64,000 bases of DNA from Bufo bufo (Eukaryota; Chordata; Amphibia; Anura; Bufonidae). Below, piece by piece: positions 56,405 to 64,000 of this stretch. Position 1 is the first letter of the stretch, and each line of letters starts with the position of its first letter. Below the pieces are notes generated by a model. That model did not search any database. It saw only the letters and a list, made by a program, of their open reading frames with translations, and had not been told where the DNA came from. The position numbers were made by a program, and so were the translations under genes. Location: contig NC_053391.1 in the NCBI RefSeq assembly GCF_905171765.1, positions 152,168,839 to 152,232,838 of the forward strand, in the 5' to 3' direction.

Positions 56405-57240
56405 AAGGTACTGTGCCACCCGATATGAGTGGTGGGCAGTGGGCAAAGTACAGTCTGTGGGCCTGACACACACTGGCAGGCAACTGCAATTATATTACAG
56501 AGAAAAAATGTAATGACTTTTTTATCTGCAAGGTACTGTGCCACCCGATATGAGTGGTGGGCACAGTACAGTCAGTGGGCCTGACACACAATGGAAGGCA
56601 ACTGCAATTATATTACAGAGAAAAAATTAAATGACTTTTTTATCTGAAAGGTACTGTGCCACCCGATATGAGTGGTGGGCAATGGCAGTGGGCACAGTAC
56701 AGTCAGTGGGCCTGACACACACTGGAAGGCAACTGCAATTATATTACAGAGAAAAAATGTAATGACTTTATCTGCAAGTTACTGTGCCACCCGATATGAG
56801 TGGTGGGCAGTGGGCACAGTACAGTCTGTGGTCCTGACACTCACTGGCAGGCAACTGCAATTATATTACAGAGAAAAAATTGAATGACTTTTTTATCTGC
56901 AAGGTACTGTGCCACCCTATATGAGTGGTGGGCACTGGCAGTGGGCACAGTACAGTCACTGGGCCTGACACTCACTGGCAGGCAACTGCAATTATATTAA
57001 AGGGTAAAAATGTAATGACTTTTTTATCTGCAAGGTACTGTGCCACCCGATATGAGTGGTGGGCAGTGGGCACAGTACAGTCTGTGGGCCGGACACTCAC
57101 TGGCAGGCAACTGCAATTATATTAAAGGGTAAAAATGTAATGACTTTTTTATCTGCAAGGTACTGTGCCACCCGATATGAGTGGTGTGCACACAGTACAG
57201 TCTGTGGGCCTGTGGCCTCTCACACACGGGCAGGCAACTG
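56405..57240. repeat. 125-bp tandem repeat
   Basis: AAGGTACTGTGCCACCC recurs at 56405, 56530, 56648, 56776, 56901, 57032 and 57157. The period is 118-131 bp. The array ends in an (AT)n run at about 57243-57272. The short frames across it are periodic artefacts. Confidence 0.92.
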
Positions 57241-57278
<38 letters not shown>

Positions 57279-57460
57279 AAAAACAGACTGATGTACCAGC
57301 CCTAAAAAGGGCTTTTTGAGGTGCTGTCAGGACGCTGTCCTTACAGCAGATGAGGTTTTGAGGACTAGACTGGACACAGAACACTGGCCTAGCTAACGAT
57401 TTCCCTATTAATTCAGCAGCAGCAGCACTCTCCCTGCCCTAACTGACACTGCAGCTTCAG

Positions 57461-58935
57461 TTGGTGGTGGCAGCCAATCATTAGTAACAGGAGTCGTCCC
57501 GGAAGATTGGAAATTGGCAAATGTCGTGCCCATTCACAAGAAAGGTAGTAGGGAGGAATCGAGCAACTATAGACCAGTGAGTCTGACATCAATAGTAGGC
57601 AAATTAATGGAAACCCTATTAAAGGATAGGATTGTGGAACATCTAAAATCCCATGGATTGCAAGATGAAAAACAACATGGGTCTACTTCAGGGATATCAT
57701 GTCAAACAAATCTTATAGATTTTTTTGACAGGGTGACTAAAATAATAGACGGTGGAGGTGCTGTAGACATCGCATATCTAGATTTTAGTAAGGCTTTTGA
57801 CACTGTCCCACATAGAAGACTTATCAATAAACTGCAGTCATTGAGCATGGACTCCCATATTGTTGAGTGGATTAGGCAGTGGCTGAGTGACAGACAACAG
57901 AGGGTTGTAGTCAATGGAGAACATTCAAAACAAGGTCATGTTACCAGTGGGGTTCCACAGGGATCTGTACTGGGACCAATTTTGTTTAATATCTTCATAA
58001 GTGATATTGCAAAAGGCCTCGATGGGAAGGTTTGTCTTTTTGCTGATGACACAAAGATATGTAACAGGGTTGATGTTCCTGGAGGGAAACACCAAATGGA
58101 AAAGGATTTAGGAAAACTAGAAGAATGGTCAGAACTCTGGCAACTGAAATTTAATGTGGATAAGTGCAAGATAATGCACCTGGGGCGTAAAAACCCAAGG
58201 ACAGAATATAGAATATTTGACACAGTCCTGACCTCAGTATCTGAGGAAAGGGATTTAGGAGTAATTATTTCAGAAGACTTAAAGGTGGGAAGACAATGTA
58301 ATAGGGCAGCAAGAAATGCCAGCAGAATGCTTGGATGTATAGGGAGAGGTATAAGCAGTAGAAAGAGTGAAGTGCTTATGCCGCTGTACAGAACACTGGT
58401 GAGACCTCACTTGGAGTATTGTGCGCAGTACTGGAGGCCATATCTCCAGAAGGATATAGATACTCTAGAGAGAGTTCAGAGAAGAGCTACTAAACTAGTA
58501 CATGGATTGCAGGATAAAACTTACCAGGAAAGGTTAAAGGACCTTAACATGTATAGCTTGGAAGAAAGAAGAGACAGAGGGGATATGATAGAAACTTTTA
58601 AATACATAAAGGGAATCAACTCGGTAAAGGAGGAGAGCATATTTAAAAGAAGAAAAACTACCACAAGAGGACACAGTTTTAAATTAGAGGGGCAAAGGTT
58701 TAAAAGTAATATAAGGAAGTATTACTTTACTGAGAGAGTAGTGGATGCATGGAATAGCCTTCCTGCAGAAGTGGTAGCTGCAAATACAGTGAAGGGGTTT
58801 AAGCATGCATGGGATAGGCATAAGGCCATCCTTTATATAAGATAGGGCCAGGGGCTATCCATAGTATTCAGATATATTGGGCAGACTAGATGGGCCAAAT
58901 GGTTCTTATCTGCCGACACATTCTATGTTTCTATG
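57461..58935 (+). mobile_element. 5'-truncated CR1/L2-type LINE
   Basis: It is bordered by TTCAG (57456-57460, 58936-58940), consistent with target-primed insertion, and ends in TTCTATGTTTCTATG repeats, a CR1/L2-like tail. Upstream and downstream hAT sequence (CTGCAGCTTCAG and AGAATGAATCTAAG) joins cleanly once the LINE is removed. Confidence 0.9.
57463..58845 (+). CDS. LINE reverse transcriptase, partial, open frame
   Basis: An uninterrupted frame of about 460 codons starts at the truncation point with no ATG of its own and ends at 58845. RT motifs run in order: VVPEDWKLANVVPIHKKG, NYRPVSLTSIVGKLMETLLK, the catalytic DIAYLDFSKAFDTVPHRRL, GVPQGSVLGPILFNIFISDI and the catalytic pair LFADDTKICNRVD. 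The C-terminal RPHLEYCAQYWRPYLQKDID and FTERVVDAWNSLPAEVVAA follow. The AP endonuclease and ORF1 are lost. The wording is of the CR1/L2 (Jockey superfamily) kind. The open frame indicates a young insertion, but without promoter or start it is not a gene. Confidence 0.88.
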   Translation, partial: GGGSQSLVTGVVPEDWKLANVVPIHKKGSREESSNYRPVSLTSIVGKLMETLLKDRIVEHLKSHGLQDEKQHGSTSGISCQTNLIDFFDRVTKIIDGGGAVDIAYLDFSKAFDTVPHRRLINKLQSLSMDSHIVEWIRQWLSDRQQRVVVNGEHSKQGHVTSGVPQGSVLGPILFNIFISDIAKGLDGKVCLFADDTKICNRVDVPGGKHQMEKDLGKLEEWSELWQLKFNVDKCKIMHLGRKNPRTEYRIFDTVLTSVSEERDLGVIISEDLKVGRQCNRAARNASRMLGCIGRGISSRKSEVLMPLYRTLVRPHLEYCAQYWRPYLQKDIDTLERVQRRATKLVHGLQDKTYQERLKDLNMYSLEERRDRGDMIETFKYIKGINSVKEESIFKRRKTTTRGHSFKLEGQRFKSNIRKYYFTERVVDAWNSLPAEVVAANTVKGFKHAWDRHKAILYIR

Positions 58936-59125
58936 TTCAGAATGAATCTAAGATGGATGCTGTCCTTGCTTTTTGATAGGAGGTGGGAGGGTCTGGGAGG
59001 GAGAGTATGCTGATTGGCTGGAATGTGTCTGCTGACTGTGAGGTACAGGGTCAAAGTTTGCTCAATGATGACGTATAGGGGGCGGACCGAACATCGCATA
59101 GTTCGGGACATCTCTAAGTGTGCAC

Positions 59126-59327
59126 CATGATGCATTACTTTTCAACATCAAAACTGTGGCAGAAGTGCAACATTACATTTCCCCCAATTCTTTGTAAGGG
59201 CAACATAAGAAAGTGATTTAACAATAAGAAATCATAGGAAATTAATTTGGTAGTAAGTAACATCATAACAATAGTCAAACCAGGACATGGAATTTTTTTA
59301 TGTAGTAATGTTAACAGTGCTAAAGAT
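59126..59327. other. No gene recognised
   Basis: A short AT-rich spacer between two hAT-derived elements. Confidence 0.4.
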
Positions 59328-60167
59328 TAGAGATGAGAGAAGTTCTCTAAAATTTGATTCGGCTGCTTGCCGAATTTTATAAAATAATTACTTTTGTGAC
59401 AAATTGCTTCTCGAATTACTCTTTCTAAATAGCTGGTCCAATGACAGGGACCCTGTCATTGAACCCCTCAGATGCCACATTCATTACTGATCGCGGCATC
59501 TGAGATCCATATTAAAGCATTTTACTGTTTGCCAAAAAAAAAATCATACTTGCAGTACCTCTTCCATTTGATAGTGAAGAAGCCAGAGAATTAGAGGGGC
59601 AAAGGTTTAAAAGTAATATAAGGAAGTATTACTTTACTGAGAGAGTAGTGGATGCATGGAATAGCCTTCCTGCAGAAGTGGTAGCTGCAAATACAGTGAA
59701 GGAGTTTAAGCATGCATGGGATAGGCATAAGGCCACCCTTCATATAAGATAGGGCCAGGGACTATTCATAGGATTCAGATATATTGGGCAGACTAGATGG
59801 GCCAAATGGTTCTTATCTGCCGACACATTCTATGTTTCTATGTTAAGCCGCCGCAGCCATCTTGCTTGAAGATCCTGCATGGTGCGTGATTACATCATTA
59901 CGCTGGCCGGCATGGTGATATCATACGTCACCACACATGAGATTTTGAAGCAAGATGGCCGCATCGGCCTCATCGCGCACAAATGGAAGAGGGGAGTATG
60001 ATTTTTTTTTAAATGTTACTGTCATTTCAGGGAAAATTCATTTGTTACCTTGAAGCACAAGGAAATTCGGCTTCACAGCGAATAAAATTTTCCCTGACAT
60101 TCAGATTGAATTTTTCTTGAAATTTGGATCGAAGTCCACTTTGGATACTTTGAATCCCTCAACACTA
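59328..60167. mobile_element. hAT-like MITE with LINE insertion
   Basis: The left end is TAGAGATGAGAGAAG and the right end CCCTCAACACTA. The inner parts (CTTGCTTGAAGATCCTGCAT against TTTTGAAGCAAGATGGCC) are partly palindromic. No 8-bp duplication could be confirmed. The element resembles the clean copy at 62436-62912. Confidence 0.65.
59590..59844 (+). mobile_element. Short CR1/L2 LINE 3' fragment
   Basis: It repeats the last ~260 bp of the LINE at 57461-58935 almost exactly, from AATTAGAGGGGCAAAGG to TTCTATGTTTCTATGTT, including the last RT codons. Possible duplication AAGCC on both sides. Confidence 0.88.
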
Positions 60168-60175
60168 GATATACT

Positions 60176-61836
60176 TAGAACAATTTACAGATAGATGAGA
60201 TACAGAATCAGATGGCAGGAAAAAGATTACTAACTTTTCAATGAATTTCAATGGCTTTGGTCACGAGATAACCAATATAGTGGTATACATTTCCCATATA
60301 TCAACTTTATACAAAGCCCATATAATGACACTTTACAGTCACAAATATCTCTGTGCAGAAACCAAATTAAATTAAATTTAATTGCCAATTAACATTGTAC
60401 CAATTAACGCTATAGAAGCATCCAGTGCCCACAGACTTCCAGCAGTTTAATGAAATGCACAAACGAATGTGGCAATCACTTCCTGCATAATGATATAGTG
60501 GAGTGGCATGCTATGGTCATCCAATAGTACAATACACTGGTCTCATAACTGCACATTACTGTTCTCATACATTTATCCATGGCCCCATTGTCAGGGGTGA
60601 ACTGGAACCTAAAAAGTGATCCTGGAAAAAAAATATAACAACTAAATGTGGCCTCATGTTGCAGGTGAGTCCAAAGTGACAGAATGCAGGAGAACACAAT
60701 TAGGCAGGAACAACAGAAGTAAATGTGGCCAGCAATACCATAGTGCAGCATAAATTACTGCCCCAGCAGAACCAAATACCACAGTGCACCACAAAACACT
60801 GCTGTCCCCAGTGCAGTATTCAACTATATCCCTGTCCTAAGGGTGGCAATACATATAGGAGGGCTCCTGTGGCCGCTGGCCAGGTGCATAAGTATCTGAT
60901 GCCCTAGCATTAACTAATCCTGAAAATATAAAATTGTTATCTACCCAACTGGCAGCAATAAGGAGGCCTCAGGCGAGTATTGGCTGACTCGGAAGTTTCC
61001 CCATAGGTTCTATGGCCAGTCCAGGATAAAAAAAAATGTGTCCAGATATTTCTATTAATACCATTCCACAGCAGTTTTCATAGTATGGTGCCTGTTCTGC
61101 TTCGCGTTATTGAACTGTTGTATAACACTAGTCAGACAGCTTAACAATAATTCAGAAGTCAAGAAACGTGAGACATCAGATCTGTATGTATTATCTTTTC
61201 TGAATAACTTTGTAAAACTACAATATAAACATAAACAAAACACATGTGTCAGTACATTACACATAATACAGCAGCCTGACTCCATCAGTGAGAGTACTCA
61301 CAGACAATTCCATCAATAGTCCAGGAATAGATCAAGAGCTCCTCTGCATGCAGCCTGCTAGATCCAGGAGCAGTCATGAAATGGAGGAAATACAGTTCCA
61401 GGTTAAAGGTTACTGCCTTTGACTCTGAGAAAAATGCACTTCCTGTAAAGTTCTGGCGTCAAACATAACATTTCAGTATAATCTTTACAGCACATTACAC
61501 ACATTTATTATGCACAAAATGGGCAGAACAGTGCCAATTATCATAAAGTTCAAATAGAACAAAAACATAATAGTGCCTGAAGAGTACTGCCAAACCACAG
61601 AGTACCCAAAATCTATCGAAATATATAGGAATGTTCATGCAAGAGCTGAAACCTTGTAACAATATAATAGTGCAACAAATAATGTAGCACCACCTGTAAA
61701 AGAGTCCATGGAGGAGGGATGGCGGTAAACAACTGCTCATTCCTCCAGTGAGGTTAGAAAATATTTGACTAGCTACTGTAAATGGATCCTTATGTGTGGA
61801 AGTTCCACTGGTAAGACAGCATTATAGGAACATCTA
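60176..61836. other. 1.7 kb with no recognised feature
   Basis: Low-GC sequence without coding motifs, RNA genes or clear terminal repeats. It is one of the longest candidate unique segments in the window. Confidence 0.4.
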
Positions 61837-61841
61837 GCAAG

Positions 61842-62359
61842 TGTCACGGTCCCTCCTGTGAGAGAGGTGAGAAGATCGGATAGACTTGCTGCACATGAGG
61901 CTATCTGACAGGTCTCTCTGTTTTCCTCTATGTATGTTGTTGTTTGGCAGGATCTCAACTCTCCGCTCGTTATCAGTGATGAGGCTCTATTTTGATTTAC
62001 CTTACACTGCTGACCATGCGGTTGATAGTTTCTTCTTGGAGTTGCAAGTGCTGGTTTGTCTTGGATCTCCTGTTGTTGTTTCTAGGCCTCAAGGAGACGC
62101 AGGTTCCTTCATTCTGGAAGGAACTAACTGTCTTATCCCCTGCTACCTATCCTAGGGCTCGTCAGTTTTAGCAGGGCTTTAAGCATCCGGTGTATGAGTA
62201 TTTCCACCATCAGGATCGGCTCATACTTGCAGGAGTTAGGGAAAGGCCTAGGGATTACTAGGAGGTCACCATCCCTCTTCCTTAGCTTTTGAGGCCTAGA
62301 TTGTTGTCTATTCGTTGTGGTGTGTATTTGGTGTTTTCCCTTCCCCTTAACCTGTGACA
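61842..62359. repeat. 518-bp solo LTR with perfect 5-bp duplication
   Basis: TGTCACGGTCCC...CCTGTGACA is flanked by GCAAG on both sides (61837-61841, 62360-62364). No internal sequence remains, so it is the product of LTR-LTR recombination. It differs from the chromovirus LTR at 14592. Confidence 0.88.
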
Positions 62360-62435
62360 GCAAGGCACTGAGCATGGAAGCTTGTTGGGGCACTTGACAA
62401 GGACATTTTTAGAGGACACTTGCAGGCATTATTAT

Positions 62436-62912
62436 TAATGTTGAGCAAATCAAAGTCCACAAAGTGGACTTTGATCCAAATTTCTGAGTAAATTTGATTC
62501 TCCTCAAAGCCAAATATGCTTTGTGGTAGCGAATCGATTTAACGTGAAATAGTGTAAAAAAAATAAAATAAATCAGACTCAAGTGATCCAGTTGTTCACG
62601 ATGGGCCGGTCGCCGCCACCTTGGATGAAATCCTGTGTATGGTGACGCATAAAGTCACCGTGCCGGCTGGCGTGATGTCATCTCAGCTGCGTGATATTTC
62701 GTTCCAGATCTTCAAGCGGTACGATTTTTTTTAACCACCGTGTTCGTGTTATGAATATCAGATGCCGCGATCAAGTATGATTGCTAAATCTGAGGGCTAC
62801 AATGATGGGGAGCGGCATATTCGCCGCTCCCTGTAATTGAAATACAAAGAAATGCGCTTTTTTGTAAAATGTGGCGAGGCAGCCGAATCAAATTTTCAAA
62901 TACTTCGCTCTA
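62436..62912. mobile_element. 477-bp hAT MITE with 8-bp duplication
   Basis: Ends TAATGTTGAGCAAATCAAAG and ATACTTCGCTCTA; ATTATTAT on both sides (62428-62435, 62913-62920). It is related to the element at 59328-60167 (shared GTTGAG.., AAAGTCCAC and GCCGCGATC/GATCGCGGC segments). Confidence 0.88.
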
Positions 62913-62920
62913 ATTATTAT

Positions 62921-63484
62921 GAATACAGAGACAGTTGACAGTCACTGTTAAATGCCAAGTGACAGGCTCCTTTTGTAAGGACAGCTAGATTGACAACTAT
63001 TATGACAGCCATTTTATTACATTAATAAAAAACTACGGGTTTCTAATAAAGAAGCCTCTAAGTGTTGCTGAATAGAATAGACCTGATGGGAATAAATGAC
63101 TACAAATGTGTCCCATGGTATCCCAGGTTGCTCTGGGTGTTATGAGATTGGTTTTCAATAAAGATGGCCTTGCGGTTTGCCCGACAGTCATTTCGCGGCG
63201 AACTTTACGCATTTGCGATTAGCCGAACATGCCAACATATGGCGATATTCGCACGCACCATATTTTTTTGCATAGCGCCGAACTTTAACCCATGACACAT
63301 CCATCAGGTGGTATTATGCACACCTGCGGTATGCATTTAGTTACAGGTTACGCTGGGTGACTCTACATTTCACACACTATAGTGTGGTTTAGCACCTTGT
63401 ATTCCTGGCAGGTTCCCCTGTCAGTACGGTATATGTGAGGGTGGGGGTTTTGCGGCTCCGATTCACGTGCCTTATGTCATTGTA
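62921..63484. other. No gene; partial hAT-like sequence
   Basis: GTTTGCCCGACAGTCATTTC and GCGGCGAACTTTACGC near 63180 resemble hAT sub-terminal sequence, but no complete ends are present. Confidence 0.4.
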
Positions 63485-64000
63485 CAGTCGTGGCCAAAAA
63501 TTTTGAGAATTACATAAATATTGGAAATTGGAAAAGTTGCTGCTTAAGTTTTTATAATAGCAATTTGCATATACTCCAGAATGTTATGAAGAGTGATCAG
63601 ATGAATTGCATAGTCCTTCTTTGCCATGAAAATTAACTTAATCCCAAAAAAACCTTTCCACTGCATTTCATTGCTGTCAATAAAGGACCTGCTGAGATCA
63701 TTTCAGTAATTGTCTTAATTGTCTTGTTAACTCAGGTGAGAATGCTGACGAGCACAAGGCTGGAGATCATTATGTCAGGCTGATTGGGTTAAAATGGCAG
63801 ACTTGACATGTTAAAAGGAGGGTGATGCTTGAAATCATTGTTCTTCCATTGTTAACCATGGTGACCTGCAAAAAAAAGGGTGCAGCCATCATTGCGTTGC
63901 ATAAAAATGGCTTCACAGGCAAGGATATTGTGGCTACTAAGATTGCACCTCAATCAACAATTTATAGGATCATCAAGAACTTCAAGGAAAGAGGTTCAAT
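63485..64000 (+). mobile_element. Tc1/mariner DD35E element, cut by the window edge
   Basis: TA (63483-63484) followed by CAGTCGTGGCCAAAAATTTT; the next 500 bp are nearly identical to 29957-30470, except for a small extra TTGTCTTAAT duplication near 63715. The element continues past 64000. Confidence 0.93.
63858..64000 (+). CDS. Tc1 DD35E transposase N-terminus, partial
   Basis: From the ATG at 63858 (MVTCKKKGAAIIALHKNGFT) the frame is open to the window edge through DIVATKIAPQSTIYRIIKNF, the start of the helix-turn-helix DNA-binding region. The Ser codon here corresponds to the premature stop in the copy at 30321, so this copy is the better one over this interval. Whether the catalytic part is intact lies outside the window. 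Confidence 0.85.
   Translation, partial: MVTCKKKGAAIIALHKNGFTGKDIVATKIAPQSTIYRIIKNFKERGS

Larger units (their letters stand above)
51091..59117 (-). mobile_element. 8-kb hAT element with nested hAT and LINE
   Basis: It starts TAGAGATGTCGCGAAC and ends GTTCGGGACATCTCTA(A). A perfect 8-bp duplication GTGTGCAC flanks it (51083-51090, 59118-59125). Contents, left to right: a ~245-bp terminal domain, a duplicated transposase piece, two U2-like segments, the transposase on the minus strand, a nested 908-bp hAT (55233-56140), a 125-bp tandem repeat, a LINE (57461-58935) and the ~180-bp right terminal domain. Confidence 0.93.

Noticed and set aside
60176..61836. Host exon in the quietest stretch
   Set aside because: Only short frames (up to about 90 codons) without motifs or convincing splice-site pairs; no support for a gene.

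Overview
The window looks like intergenic DNA from an anuran amphibian (frog or toad). I recognise no host protein-coding gene, tRNA or rRNA. The call rests on the repeat community: several Tc1/mariner families, many hAT elements with TAGAGATG-type ends and 8-bp target duplications, a chromodomain-bearing Ty3/gypsy element, BEL/Pao remnants, Penelope-like elements (PLEs), CR1/L2-type LINEs and numerous palindromic MITEs. A combination like this is typical of large anuran genomes, but the species cannot be named from sequence alone.

Layout. 1-3.75 kb: a rearranged non-autonomous LTR element inserted in a 29-bp tandem array. 3.75-6.7 kb: a 5'-truncated hAT element with a 93-bp minisatellite. 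6.7-10.6 kb: MITEs, a deleted Tc1 copy and AT-rich repeats. 10.6-13.6 kb: a BEL/Pao pol relic broken by a hAT MITE and by a Tc1 (DD37E) element with an intact 338-codon transposase. 13.6-23.9 kb: a DD34E Tc1 split by an 8.7-kb insertion with a 14-bp target duplication. That insertion holds a 538-bp tandem array, which was itself hit by a 5.56-kb gypsy chromovirus. 23.9-25.5 kb: a hAT fragment and LTR-like DNA. 25.8-32.4 kb: a PLE inverted dimer (14-bp duplication) whose second copy carries a DD35E Tc1. 33.8-42.5 kb: an 8.7-kb hAT element containing a solo LTR, a hAT MITE with a second DD37E copy, a VNTR and another PLE inverted dimer. 42.5-51 kb: MITEs, a DD36E-spaced Tc1, LINE fragments and a solo LTR. 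51.1-59.1 kb: an 8-kb hAT element with U2 snRNA-like segments, a nested non-autonomous relative and a CR1/L2 LINE. 59.3-64 kb: more hAT MITEs, a perfect-TSD solo LTR and the start of another DD35E Tc1.

The main value of the window is its stratigraphy, because nested insertions with readable target duplications give relative ages. Three observations stand out. Hammerhead-ribozyme-like motifs flank inverted PLE copies that have 14-15-bp target duplications. Two U2 snRNA-like segments sit inside a hAT element. One Tc1 DD37E element has an undamaged transposase frame and an equal-length sister copy in the same window. No host gene network can be described; the coding sequences are all transposon-derived and nearly all broken.
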